NCBI GenBank assembly: GCA_032207245.1
Contig: CM063500.1
Span: forward strand, 60,154,661 to 60,218,660
Direction: 5' to 3'
Length of the DNA stretch: 64,000 nt
Source: Pardosa pseudoannulata
Lineage: Eukaryota; Arthropoda; Arachnida; Araneae; Lycosidae
In this document: one piece after another, positions 1 to 14,334 of the stretch
How the letters are laid out: each line of letters starts with the position of its first letter
Position numbering within the stretch: the stretch's first letter is position 1
Made by a program: the position numbers and the translations under genes
Notes under the pieces: generated by a model
The model's input: only the letters and a program-made list of their open reading frames with translations
What the model was told of the DNA's origin: nothing
Database searches by the model: none

Positions 1-672
1 GTGTACACTATCATATAAATAATAATCTTTTAGCTATGCTAACAGATTATTTTATAAACTTAAATAGCAGCCTCCTGCCTCAAAACAAGAACATAAATGG
101 AAGTAGCTATTTAGTTAGTAACCATAAATAGCAGGTAAACTGCCACATCTATTTGTCAGAAATAACTCAAAGGTTGATAGAAAACTACAATTTTGCTGTA
201 ATGTACACATTAACAATTAGTTTTCTGTAATCAAAATGTACTCAAGATATTGTGTCCCCACATACAAACACATATTCACACTTGCAAACATAATCTCAAT
301 TGTATTTTCAGACTCAGAGAGGTCCAAAACATAAAATCAACCAAAATCTCAAGGTTGAGTTTTGTATAATACTTTTCTATACTATGTATTAGAAAAAATA
401 AAAATTAGTAGATGAAAAGTTATAACTTTTAAATAGAAATATGCATTATTCTGGAATCATGATAGGAATGCAACAGATGCAGATTACCATTATATTTTCT
501 TGTCAGGTTCAATATATGTGTAATTTATATTTATTTATAAAATAGGAGTTTTGACTTGACAATTTTTAAAAATTTTATTTTGACTTATATATAGATTTTG
601 AATTTGGGTAAATGTTTGAAGAAAAACTCACTTTTAGCTAATGCACAAATGTAAAATCAAATATAAAATATA
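1..672. other. Intronic AT-rich sequence, nothing recognised
   Basis: This lies upstream of the first visible oxt exon, so it is most likely part of an oxt intron. I see no coding exon, RNA gene or transposon terminus in it. Confidence 0.5.
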
Positions 673-1953
673 CAGTGAAACTTCTCTGAGAGGCCACCCC
701 TGTATAGCGGCCACCCTTCTAAATGGCCAATTTTTCATGGAACGGATTTTTCGACTCATAGACCTAATGGTAAAATAACCTGTATCAGTGACCACCCAAC
801 CCCCTCTAAACAGCCACCAAGTGGGATTCCTCTTTCATTTTTCGAGACATTCTACTCACTCCATGCTTTAATTTTGAGTGAAAAAACTCAAGGTCAGGTT
901 TATGGTCGGATATAAGATAAAGGAATAACTTGAGAAGTCCATTCCCCGGCCCCCCTTTCTAAGAAAGATTAAATCTGTTATCTCTTTTGTATTGCGGAAG
1001 TTCGGTGTACGATGGATACGATAATATTACACACTATCTCTGACAATTAGAAACACATTGGTCATTAGTGAAGAAGGTTGACACTATAAATTATAACTTA
1101 ACAAACATTTAATAAGAAATAAAGATAAACGTGCACGAAGGGTCGTGCTACAGATAGAACTGCATACGGTACACTAGATCACCGTAACAAAGTGGAATGA
1201 TTCCTTTACAAGTGAAAGTCAGTTAAGGTTGCCGCACCAAGATGTCAGTCAAGCTGCAACCGTGTATTATAATTCCATCAGGTCAGGAGTTGCGATATGT
1301 GGTGATGTAATTGTTCATAGACACCGCAGTATTTTTTCCCCACCCCTTTCAGATAGGGAATCCTTAATGCACCATCCATAGAAACTGAGGGAGGAACTGG
1401 ACTATCAAGCTTTGAAGGTGCTTTGAAGGGTCTTTGTTTGGAATTTCAACTGGTAAAGTTAGAGAAGAATTGCACCTCTGTCATTAAATATGTCATTCAC
1501 TTGTTTCATTTCATTAGTTGGTCAGCGATATAAGTTGGAACAATGTCGAAATGCATTTTTCTGAATCTTGAGCAGAGCATTGCAGTTCTGCTTGAATATA
1601 AGAATGGCAAATCAGCAAGAAAGTTAGCTGAATTATTTAACTGCGGAAGAACAGAAATCAACAAGTCATTAAAGAAAAGAATTTGATTTTGAAGGAGTAC
1701 GAAGACTACAGAACAAACAGAAACAAATTGTAGCCCTTTTTTAAAAAATGTAAAAAAGCATGAAATAAAGTACTATTTTCTCTTTAGATAAGTTTTAAAT
1801 TTCATTTACATAAGGAATATACGTCACTTGTTTATATTATGCATTATAGTAATTATCTTATAATAATAAATAAAACCCTTCAGAGCGGCCAACCCCTCTA
1901 AGCTGCCAAATATTCTCGGTACGGGGGAGTGGCCGCTCAGAGAGGTTTGACTG
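673..1953 (+). mobile_element. pogo/Tigger-type DNA transposon, internally deleted
   Basis: The left end begins CAGTGAAACTTCTCTGAGAG and the right end, read on the other strand, begins CAGTCAAACCTCTCTGAGCG. The two are imperfect terminal inverted repeats continuing into a shared GGCCACC motif. TA dinucleotides flank both ends (671-672 and 1954-1955), the target duplication typical of the Tc1/mariner/pogo superfamily. At about 1.3 kb it is too short for a full transposase, and only an N-terminal helix-turn-helix stretch is recognisable inside (1543-1686). It sits in an oxt intron just upstream of the exon at 2011. Confidence 0.85.
1543..1686 (+). pseudogene. pogo/CENP-B-like transposase N-terminal fragment (HTH)
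   Basis: A 47-codon reading frame starts at ATG 1543 and ends at TGA 1684-1686. It contains the pattern LEQSIAVLLEYKNGKSARKL followed by AELFNCGRTEIN, which matches the psq/CENP-B N-terminal helix-turn-helix of pogo transposases (basic N-terminus, L-x-x-K/R-x-A, G-x-x-x-I). The DDE catalytic domain is absent, so this is a dead fragment. Family assignment rests on the motif and on the pogo-type ends around it. Confidence 0.7.
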
Positions 1954-2010
1954 TATTTTAAAATTACTTACAGGTACTTAAATGCTTATTGTTTAATTAT
2001 TTTATTTTAG

Positions 2011-2213
2011 CGACAAGATTATCTTTATCGTAAATTAAAGATTTTAGAAAAAAGTTATCCTAATATACGTCTGTCTCAAGTCCGTCTTTCTACCATTTGG
2101 GGTGGAGCCAGCCTCTTGCAAATGTTGTTAGTTTGTATTTCTGAACTACTACTTTTAAATGATTGGAAGTGGGACTATGTGATTAATCTGAGCGAGAGTG
2201 ACTTTCCGATCAA
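2011..2213 (+). CDS. oxt: oxt coding exon a
   Basis: The acceptor is TTTTATTTTAG before 2011 and the donor GTAAGAA starts at 2214. It encodes [10 protein letters not shown] through [17 protein letters not shown] and ends in phase 2. It carries the GT14 hallmarks WGGASL and D-W-x-W-D. Confidence 0.9.
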
Positions 2214-5200
2214 GTAAGAAAATTTTAAGTTTTTAAAGTAATTTTAAAAGTTAATGTGATATTTCTAAACTGTTTAACTTGGGTTTTGACAACCCATTAC
2301 TGTAAGTTACTAAGTGACCTATTTGATATTTTCAAATGACCCACTTGAATGAAAAATTTCAGTAAAAGATAATATAAAAAATAAATATATGTTATATAGT
2401 TTGTTTTATTTAAGAATGGGAGTAGCTTAAGGTATTCGTCTATGTTAAAAACGTCATTTTTTGTGAAAAATCATATTTTTTTTAATTTTTCTATTGGAAA
2501 ATTTCAACTTTTAGGCTTCTAAATCTGTTTTTGTTTTGTCTCTTTGACATTTTAGAGAAAAGTTACTGCTGTTTAAACATCAGTGACAGATGTCAAAACA
2601 AAACGGAAGTAGCGACTTTGGAACTGGAAGTTGTGAATTTAAAGCCTTTTAAAGAAAATTGTTTGGACAAAACTTTTTAAATTTTCATGAAGATTAGTTT
2701 AAAAATTTTCTAGTATTTTTAGTAATTAGCAAGTTGGCAATTAGAAAGTTTTGAAGCAAAAAAGTGGGGGGAATTTTAAACATGTATTTTAATTTTTTAA
2801 TAGTTAAAGTTGCTTTCATAAACTGCAAATGCGTTTTTCTCAGAATGGTATTTTTTAATAAAATGTTGAAACTTGAAATGTGATTTCTCTAAAAGTTCTT
2901 AAAACGTTTTGTTGAAAATTATTATGAATGCTTTTGATAGTATTTACTAGTGAATGACCTAAAAGCTTTAAATTTGGATAACTTTATTGATGTTACACTC
3001 ATAGTTCTGTAAGTTACTAAGTGACCTATTTGATATTTTCAAATGACCCACTTGAATGAAAAATTTCAGTAAAAGATAATATAAAAAATAAACATATGTT
3101 ATATAGTTTGTTTTATTTAAGGATGGGAGTAGCTTAAGGTATTCGTCTATGTTAAAAACGTCATTTTTTGTGAAAAATCATATTTTTTTTAATTTTTCTA
3201 TTGGAAAATTTCAACTTTTAGGCTTCTAAATCTGTTTTTGTTTTGTCTCTTTGACATTTTAGAGAAAAGTTACTGCTGTTTAAACATCAGTGACAGATGT
3301 CAAAACAAAACGGAAGTAGCGACTTTGGAACTGGAAGTTGTGAATTTAAAGCCTTTTAAAGAAAATTGTTTGGACAAAACTTTTTAAATTTTCATGAAGA
3401 TTAGTTTAAAAATTTTCTAGTATTTTTAGTAATTAGCAAGTTGGCAATTAGAAAGTTTTGAAGCAAAAAAGTGGGGGGAATTTTAAACATGTATTTTAAT
3501 TTTTTAATAGTTAAAGTTGCTTTCATAAACTGCAAATGCGTTTTTCTCAGAATGGTATTTTTTAATAAAATGTTGAAACTTGAAATGTGATTTCTCTAAA
3601 AGTTCTTAAAACGTTTTGTTGAAAATTATTATGAATGCTTTTGATAGTATTTACTAGTGAATGACCTAAAAGCTTTAAATTTGGATAACTTTATTGATGT
3701 TACACTCATAGTTAGATATAAAGGTGATGAAAATTCGTTAAAAATTCAATGTGTATGATTTTGAAGGATAAAAACTTTTTACCAAATGTAAATTAAGTAA
3801 AGATTTTAGGTGATTCACTAGTCCAGTGTATAAGAAATGTGTTTCATAAAAAAATATTGAAATAATTTAATTTATTAAAAAATTAGACCTTTTGAAAAGA
3901 CCCCGAACTTTTTACTAAATTTTCTCCATTTATTAGAAATTTTATAAAAACTTCTCCAGCAATAAATTTTTTAAGTGCAATTCTCTATGATAATATAAAA
4001 AATAAATCTAAAAAATATAATAAATAAATATAATATATAAATATAAAAAATAAATCTAAAAGTGTAAAAACATGAACTAGTTTCTACATATAAAGAAAAA
4101 GTTCTCCGAACATAGACGGATACCTTAACTGATGAAAATACAAAAACTTATATTCACTAAAATGACTAACTATAAGCTTAGCTTGACTAAATTAATGCTA
4201 CAAGTTCAGCATCATCAGGGTAGTCATTGATGTTGAAGTAGACATTTTTTACAAATAAAATTAATTCAATTATGCTTACTTTTATAATAATTAGAAATAG
4301 AATTTTGAATTTTTGCATTGTTATATTTAATTCTAATGTTTGTTTTGTTATGTTTATCTAGTTTGACTGTTTAATATGAAAATGTCACTGACCTATAAAA
4401 CACATTTAATATATGTGTTTGTTGATTTTGATTCACAGCCAGGAAAGTGTGCTAACACTTGGTTTAAATGTTGAGTGTGTTTAAATGTTACATGTTTAGG
4501 AAAGCATAGATATATTAATTGTTACAAATAATGAATATTTTAATGTCAGTCATTTGGATATATTTGATTTTCAAGTATTTACTTGCTCAATATATTTTAA
4601 ACTTTTTGTAACGTTGTTTTAAAGTGCTGTTGGGATTATCTGAATAGCATTCACTGATACTATGATAATTTTACATCATAGTCATTTTGGCTTAAAAATG
4701 GTTATTCCTTATTAAAACATGTTTTTAAGTATGTTTTCAAAAATAATATTAATGAGTTCTTTGAAAACTAATTCCATTATTAGTAATTGTAAAAATTTAG
4801 TATTGTATACTGACTTAGAATATTTTATACATGTTAATTTACAAATCTGAATCATTTGTAAAACTGAAAAAGGATTATTTATTAGAATGAGGAAATTTTG
4901 TATTTAGGACTGTTAGAATATATATTATGTGTACTTCTTCTTTTTATTGCAGTAAGCACTCTGTATAGTGAGAAATTTCAATAAAATAACTATTAATGCT
5001 ACCTGGCATAACTGAAAAAGGATTATCGATAAAAAATTCAAACTTTATTTAGGTTTGTTAGTAATATATTGTTGTACACTGCTCCTTTTAATTGCAATCA
5101 TCATTCTATGTAACAAGAAATTTCATAATAACAAATATTACTGGGACTGGGCATAACTGAAAAACATATATCTGTAGAATGTTGAAACTTTGTTATGCAC

Positions 5201-7822
5201 TTTATTTTTGTCTCCATTCCATACTCTTTATATTGAAACATCTCAATATAATTAACATCAATTTTACCGATCTACGACAATACTACACAAATATATCAAT
5301 GTATCCTAATGCAGTTCTAACAATGATTTTTAAACATTTGAAACAGTGGTTTTTAAAGTCTATTTTTAAAAAGTAAAAATAAAATTCAGTTATTTCTATA
5401 GAATAATTTTGATTTTATACTATTTTTTACTTCTTAGTATGGAACAAAGGAAGTATTGTAATTGAAAAAATTTTGATTTAGAACAAAATATTAGTATAGT
5501 GATGAATCTCACTATAACAAAAGTTGATGCTGTTAATGGTTGCCTGATGTCAGTACTTAACCTCTACTGAGATAACAACATTACCTTAATAAGTAAAACA
5601 AACTTTGAATTTTGAGGGGAATGTTCCAATAATAATTCCAATAACATAGCATCAAAAAAATTAAAAGTGTATATTTTAATATACATACAAGGAAGTCATG
5701 TGGTGTCTACATCAAGCTTTTTCAGTGTTGAAAAGAGATAAAATATGTGTTTGTCCTGAATTAAGATTTTTTTTTATTAATTATAACCTGATTGATAAAA
5801 AATGTTATGTATAATTAGTTACTAATAAAGTACCTTTTCTGACCATAATAGTTTTGTTGCTATTTATGTAGGTTTCAAAAGTTAAAATATAAGAAGTAAT
5901 TTATACAGCTGTTTTTTAAATAAAACTAATACATAGGAAATATTTTATATACATGTATAAAAATTCATGTAATGAGTAGGTTTTGCCAACACCAGTGGAT
6001 GCAGTTGTAGATGAGACAAACACACGCACAAAATTTTTTTTTTCTTGATTGTGAACAACATAGGTTTACTTAGAAAGGTGTCTTCTTTTGGTTTGTTTTC
6101 GTTTGGAGGGCTATGGTCTACTGTTTTGCACACGAAGGCTAATGAGACTGGGACCTACTGCTTAAAGCCTATTCCGAATGGTTACGAACATCCATGCTAT
6201 AGTGGGATACGAACCCACAAACTCTGGTACCAACGATCAGTACCCTAACTAATCAGTCAGCATTCGGCAGACAAAGGTATCCTCTAACATTGTTGTAACA
6301 ATTTTCTATGCGACAGAATCACATTATTCACCAAAATAAGCTCTGGTCAGTCAGAATGTTTAATTGGGTCATGTAGTGACACTTGTAAAAGAAAAATCTT
6401 TGTATAATACTAATAAGTTAAACTGTATCATAAGACATGTTTGACTTAGCAACTTTTGCTCAGCAATAAATTAACAGAAATATAAAAAATGAAAGTAAAA
6501 TCACCAAATGATAGAAACAGGAGTGTAATTTGGATATAGAATTGCCAAACATTTATAAAATGTAATTGAAATAAAAATAATTTATTTATAAAAATCTTTA
6601 CATGCATATATGATAAAAATGTCTTTTGTATTTAATTAAATATATTAGGTACATAAGAAATATAATCAAATTTTTATTTTAAATAAATACACTAGGATTA
6701 GATCCTTATTTGTTTTATTTATTGCATATAATTTTTCTGCATACTTTATTGAGTGACAAGGAAAATTTAATATATATAGCATATTAAAGTTAAAGGAATA
6801 ATAAGTCTTATAAAAGTACTCTGTATTGTTGTTGGAGGTTAATATTAAATCTTTGTTTTATCAGTTAGTACCTGTTAGGATATTTATAATATTTTTTCAT
6901 AGAGGAAAATTCAGTTTTTATATAAATTTCACACATTTAAAATTTTATCAAAATATTTAAATTTATATATCTATCATTTGTTGGAGTTATTGTTCTTATA
7001 ACTAGCTTAAATTCTTTTATTTAAAATGGGTATTAGGATGATAAAAATATGTTCAAATGAATTTTCTAGCCTTTGTTTTAAAATAACTATTTAATAATTT
7101 TAGACCTCTTTCATCACTTGAAAAATTTCTGGTAGCTAATAAAGGAAAGAATTTTGTCAAGTCTCATGGTCAGGATACTCAAAGGTAAAATTGAACTAAT
7201 TACTTTGAATTTTATGTTAATGTTATATATGTATCTTCCTGTAGAATATAGTTTTAAATGGTAAACTAAAGGTAAAATTATAATCAGTTATTAAATGTAG
7301 TCATGTCATGTATTTTATGTAAAAGACCTGTTTAATTCCTTGTATAATATATTGTAATTTGGAAAATTTCCTGTCTTCACATTTTAATGAAAATAACAAT
7401 TTTAACCATGCCTGAATCCAATTCGATTAGTTTAAGTGTTACTTCTGTATATATGTACAAATAAACTTCAACTCTGAAACTTTAAATATTCATTTTTACT
7501 AGTTTTGTTATCACATATGTATGATCCATCTGTGGATTTTTCACACAATGATACTGAAACAACTATAAATTTTTTGAATTTTTAATTTTAAATCTTTTGA
7601 TTCTAAATTAGAAGATGATAATAAAGTAATATATTGGTTCCAATTTCTCCTTGTGAATGGAGTTCTGACAAAGAGGAACATCTTAAAATTAATTTTAATT
7701 CGAAACCGTGACTTTATATGAAAAAAAAAAATTTAGTGCTCATGCAGATTGAATTAAACTTTTTAAATTTGTTTTTCAATGAAAACAAGATTCAAATTAT
7801 TGTAGAAAAAGCTAATTCCTAT

Positions 7823-7861
<39 letters not shown>

Positions 7862-10800
7862 GAAATAGATATTAATGAATCAAGCACATTTACAATCCAA
7901 TCATAAAAAAAACTTGATGATGTTATAAAATTGGAGAAATGAATTTCTGCTTGGGTCTCATTATACTTTTGCGTATTATAAGAAAACCACCCTTCAAGTA
8001 ATTTACCTAATTATACACTGACAAAGAGGGCAAAAAACTTACAAGGAGATGTGTAGTTTGACCAAAGAACAATAAAAGATGACACTTCTTATGAATGTAT
8101 AATGTTCAATGTTGGTGTTGGCACTTATCCATGTTTTGAGATTTTTCATATGGCTTTGAAAAATTTATTACAATATTCTTCAAGTATTTTATAATGTTAA
8201 GTGTAAATATTTTTGTCTTTTTATATTTTGTATCTACATTTAGGTACTTTCAGCTATAGTAAAATACAATATATCTATATTTTTATTGTTAAATAACAAT
8301 TATTTTAATTAAACTTTTTTGTTATGATTGAAATTATGATATCTTTAATCACATATTTAAAAATGGTTTAAGTAAAGACAGTTAAGTAAGTACATTTAGC
8401 ACATTAAGTACATTTTATCCATTATTATTTAATGCTTATTTTCCGAAATTGAGTATTAGGCTTAGCGGGAGAAAATGCCCCTGCCTGTACAGACCATGTG
8501 TAACAGCTTCTGTCCCAAATGGGTTAAAAAATTTATTATAATCAATTTTCCATATAAATTTTATTATTTTAAAATTGCTTTTGATTGCATTATAGTTTAA
8601 ATTTTTTTTTTTTCAGATTCATTGCAAAGCAGGGTCTTGATAAGACATTTTATGAATGTGATACTCATATGTGGCGTTTAGGAGACAGGACACTTCCATG
8701 GGGCATTCGAGTAGATGGTGGTAGCGACTGGATCGCCTTACATCGTGATTTTTGTTCATATGTTACTCAACAAAATAATACTCTTCTTCATGGCCTTATG
8801 ACTGTCTTCCGTTACACATTACTTCCTGCTGAGGTACTTTCTATTGAATTTTATCATTTGAGTTTATTACAAGATTATCTGTACAACCAACCCTCCAACC
8901 CTATCATGTTTGCTACCATAGGTAAACCCAAAATGCAAATGTTCCCCCAACTGCAAAAAACTCCAAAATGCAAATGTTCTAGTAAGTGTTCCTGTCTAAA
9001 ATTTCCTGTTCTTTAATACAGGAACACTTACTAGTTAATTATTAAAATTTTTGTCTCTTTTATGATACATTTTAGTTTTTATTCAAAATACTAGTATATA
9101 TGAATTGTTGGCACATTACTTTGTTAATTTTTTTTCCTAAATGTATATGCTAAATATATGAAACATAGTACTTATATGTTTTATAATAAGCATTTTTCAT
9201 TTGAAGTCATTTGTAAAATTTTATATCTTTTTTTTCAGTCTTTCTTTCACACTGTTCTTCAAAATAGTGAATTTTGTGACACAGTGATCGATAACAATCT
9301 TCATGTCACTAACTGGAAGAGAAAGCAAGGATGCAAGTGCCAGTATAAACATATTGTTGATTGGTGTGGGTGCTCACCTAATGTTTTTAAACCTGAAGAT
9401 TGGCCTCGACTTCAGGTAAGAATATTTTCACTTTAAATTTTGCCTTTTTCACATTCATCGAAGCTAATGTGAATTCACATCATTTCAAGTCATTTTTTTT
9501 TAGTTTCTGCTGACATGAATTTACACCTTTCAAATTCTTTCCTGGTTGCCACTTATGAGAATTCTTATCCTGTAATTTCTGTTTCTGAATGTAACAACAT
9601 TATAATAAGAAAATAACAATAGGAGAGAGAAATATAATTCACACAATTCTGTTGTTATTTTAAGTTGTATTTTGCTAGTTTTGTGCTTTAATATTTGAAC
9701 TTGTTACAGTTAAACTTATATTCTTGTGATAATGATACAAATTTGTAGATATTTATTATTTTTATCAGTAATCAGTATTAGAAATGCAATAAAAATTGCT
9801 GGTTGTAAATGTGCTTTTTTATTTTTAACTCACAAGGACTAGCAACCATTTCCAAGATTGCTTGGAATTACTTTGCACTGGCAAAGTATATTTAAACATT
9901 TGAGAGAAATATCTTCGATATAAAAAAATTTAAGATATCTGTATCTTATGCATAATATTTTCAAGACTTAGTGCATCTGCAGAATCTTCAAGATTATATG
10001 ACATAATATGTACTCAATCTTGTTGTTGAAGCCTAACATAGTGTTGATTTCATGTGTCTGATTCATTGCTGAGTAAATATTTTTCAGGTTGCAGTAAGTT
10101 TAAATATAATTTTTCTGTGTATGGGAAAGGCAATAGCAAAACAAGTGGAATTCAAAATTTCTTGTCTCTCAAATTGAGTAAAATTTTGGTTTTATTTTTT
10201 TAAAAACATTTATAAATATAGAAGCTATGTTCTCTAGCTGCAAATTCTCTAGTTCAAATTCTAGTTGCTATGGGCCTTGCATGCCCACTTTTAGTTTTTT
10301 ATTTTCCTTTGTATGACTTGATGTAAGAAAAGAAATGCTACCATTTCCTGTCATAAATATATATTGTTAAGGGCAAAGGGGTACAGGGACCTCAGCCAAA
10401 AAATTTATAACCGTTGCCAATTCTATATACAAGGTTGTTTCTAAATCATTCTGATTAAATAATACAAATTCTTCATATAAAACACAAGTTATTGTTTTAT
10501 AGTCAATAAGGTCAAGACATGGTTAGAAATATACATTAAATTTTACAATTACTTCTCAATTTTTCATAACCTTCCTTCCTTCCTCAGTGGCATGACAGCC
10601 CAGGATGGGCCTTAGCCTTCTCTAGAAATCCATACCAGGCAGTCCTTCCTATCTTTGGCCCTGGATTTCCAGTTTGAAATTTTCAAGGATCTTATGTCAT
10701 TCTCAATGCAGTCTAACCATCTAAGTTTTGTCGTCCTCTCATTCGGGTTCCTATTGTTTTGGCTGTAAAAACTTTTTTTGTGGATCTATTGTCATTAAGT

Positions 10801-13800
10801 CGAACTAGGTGTCCGACCCATTTTAATCTTTGTAAGCTAATAAAATTAATTATATCTGGGTTTTTATATGTTCTGTTTAATTCAATATTTGTTCTTTTTC
10901 TCCATATACTATTTACACTAATTCCCCCAAAAATATTTCTCAATATTTTTCTCTCAAAAACTGCTAGGGTTTCCTTGTCTCTTTCTGTCAATGCCCAGGT
11001 TTCAGCTGAGTAAGTCAAAACAGGTCTTATTAGGCATGTATACAATATTATTTTAGTCAATCTTTTAATGTACTTAGACTTTAAATATTTCTTTAATAAA
11101 AAAAAAAACATCGATTATCAGCAGTAATTCTGCTATGAATTTCAACAAATATATTATTTTGTGTATTAATTTCCGAACCTAGGTATATAAACTGCTTTAC
11201 AGTCTCAAATCTATAACTGCCTATTTCTAAGAAGGGGTGATTATATTCTGATTTTAAACAAGGCATATATTTGGTTTTTCATAACCTACACCTCAATAAT
11301 TTGATACTTACAATTCATAGTTAAAGCACCAAATGCATGCATTGTAACATGCATTTTGTTTATCAATTTTGGTACTGCATACCTACACATTTTTTGTACA
11401 TATTGTTTTAATGTAATATGAAACTTACTGTAATTAAAATTTTATGTTTTGGTTAAACTAAATGAAATATTATAGTTCATCACCTGCTACCATTGTTTAA
11501 AATAATATCAAAATAGTAATATTGTAGCAATTTTTTTGTCTCTGAAGTTTAAAATTACTTTTCTAGGCTACTGAAGACCGTCCATATTATTTTGCTCGAA
11601 AATTCGAGCCAATCATTAATCAGCAAATCATTGAACAAGTTGAGACCTGGATTTATGGCCCTAAAAAAGGTAAAACTTTATGTATCTTAAAATTAGAGTT
11701 AATATGTCTTAATTTGTTTCAATGTTGATTTCAGTAAAGAGTGTGACTATGCTAAATGCATGATTTTTTCATTGCTTAGATTCAAATCCTAAACTAAAGA
11801 TGCATATTTTACATTAGAGATTTCATGTAGATATGTTAATTTTGATAGTGTATTAAGGATACTGAAACTAATTTATTTATCTATGTTCATGTGGTCATCC
11901 TTAAATGCTGTAATCCATTTGCTCATAATGCACTTACTGATTTCCAGCTACTTTTACATTTTTTTTTTGTTTTAAGGAAAGGAATGATGTTGAAAAAAAA
12001 ACAGTGTTTTTATCAGTGTAAACCATTGAAAATCCTAATTTTGCCCATAGTGTATTAGAGAATGAATTTCTAGATCAAAGTTTCCTTTATTATTGGTAAC
12101 CAGTATTAAAAATTTTAATTATTAAAATTCAAATTTAACACAGTGAAAAAAAAAATAAATGGGAAAACTGAAAGAACAAAAGGAAACAATATTTGTCAAA
12201 TTTTAAACCAGTATAAATTTTAACCATAATATTCATTAATATTATGTGTAAATAAAAACTATCACAATTAGTACAGAATTAAATTGTCTGATAAGTATTA
12301 CTGTCTTATGGTATTTTGTCTTCATATTAATATTGTAGCAATTTTATTCAAATATTATTCCTTAAGGGGGCTTATAGGATAAACTTTTAATATTTTAGTA
12401 TATGAATTTTATTTAAATCTACCTATACTTCTGCAAAATGAAATATTCGTTTAAAGTAAAAGTATATTTTAAAATATACTTTTATTATATATAAAAGTGT
12501 TATTTCTGTATTCTGCAATAGTTTTTGTTATTTTACCTAGAAATGTATGAAGTAAACCTAAAATTAGTATGCTGTATTATTTTATATAATTTTATGTTGA
12601 TAAATATTTGAAACAGTTTTAGTTTAACTTTTGATGATATTTAATAATTTTAGTTTTTTTTCTTAACTTTGTAGATGTCACAAATTTAGATAGTTACTGG
12701 CAAAATGACTATCATGTTGAAGACAAATCACCTCCAGCAGATGATTCTCGCATCACTATGTATGAGAGTTTTGCTCGGTTAGGATTGAAACAGTTGCATG
12801 CTGCACACAGAATGTGTAAAGTGAAATTTCTTTCTGTCATAGAGGCAACCCTTTATAATGTCAATGATGTATTTAAGGTAAAATTTATTTTGAAAACATT
12901 TATCGACTGTATTTACCCTTGTATAATGCACACTTTCTTTATTAAAAATTTAGGGCTAGGCTTCAAGATGCATGCACATATGCAGACTACTCTTTACTGC
13001 ATCAAATAGTGACATAATATATGTATGAATCAAGATCTGTTCAAGAAAGAAAAAAAAAAACTTATTAGAACTTTTTTTGTATTTTTATTTCACTCCTATT
13101 GTACCTCTGGTTTACAACAGGACTAACAGTATTAATTATTAATTTTTAAACACTGAATTTCAAACTTAAAGACTTTTAAAAAAACTGAGCTACTTTTCAC
13201 TTAAATGTTGCAATATAGTTATATTGCTTTTCCATCTTACTTGCACATTGTCACAAAACAGACTTCTCTTGTAGAATGAAGTGTAAAAAGGAAAATACCC
13301 CGTAAAGAGTGGAAGCAATATATAAGGTCTTCAGTTTCAGTCCCCACAGTTATCTTAAAATAGCCAAAACCCAATGAACCCAGAAACCAATAACAAATGT
13401 AAATTTTTCATTAAGAATGGAGTTGCCTGCAGAATTACATTATATCAGTATCAGAGGTTGATTCATTTACAGTATGTAAAGTCAGTCACATGTGAAACTT
13501 TAGGTACATGCTATATACAAGATAAATGTTTTGCCATTTTTTTTTCTTCTAACAACAAGGTGCATGTTATATACATATGTGCATTATGCCAAGTTAATAC
13601 AGTACTTTTTCATATATTTTGAATGCATTTCAAAAGATACTTATATTAAGTAATCTATATTTGAAATGATTTGTTAGGAAAATGACAGTCTTGTGAATAT
13701 AAATTAATTTTGTGTATTTATTTCCCTTATTCCATTAGTTATTCAATTTTTTTTACATCATAATATATCGATTGATCTTACATGACTTTGTTTACATTTA

Positions 13801-14285
13801 AAAAAAATATTAAAATAACATGTTTTTCATAGGAATGTTTTTCATTGCTTCCAATATACTCGGAAGTATTCTGATTTTTTTATATGTTTCCAATATTCTG
13901 AAAAAGCTAATTCTTCCAACTTTCAGCGATATAGTCTAAAATCCCTAAAATTTCCCGTTCTCGTTTTGTTCTTCCCCCTGTTGATAGTTCCAGCAAGAAG
14001 TAAATAAATAAATAAATAAATAAAAAAAAAAAATCAACTGATTTTAGACAGTCTGTGTCTAATAAAACATTAGAACAATTATTAATTTTGAAATACAGTA
14101 AAAGTTTAAAATGTTTTGAAAATGAATTTGAGAAATAATTTTTGAAAATAGCAAAATTTTGTAGAACATTTGGAAATGCTAAAGTCTAATATGTTTGTTT
14201 CATGTATTGGATAAACAGTTTTACAATTTTTCACCTTTTTAATTATGTTTTATATATATACTAAAAAAATGTTATTTCAATAAAC

Positions 14286-14334
<49 letters not shown>

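Noticed and set aside
4862..5330. CRISPR-like array
   Set aside because: The repeats are long, contiguous and diverged without spacers, in eukaryotic intron sequence.
7718..7906. Lysine-rich open frame
   Set aside because: It is produced by the A33 homopolymer in an oxt intron.
8880..9016. Continuation of oxt coding sequence past 8833
   Set aside because: The frame stays open, but residues after YTLLPAE do not match the family. The donor GTACTT and the next exon SFFHTVL restore the conserved sequence.
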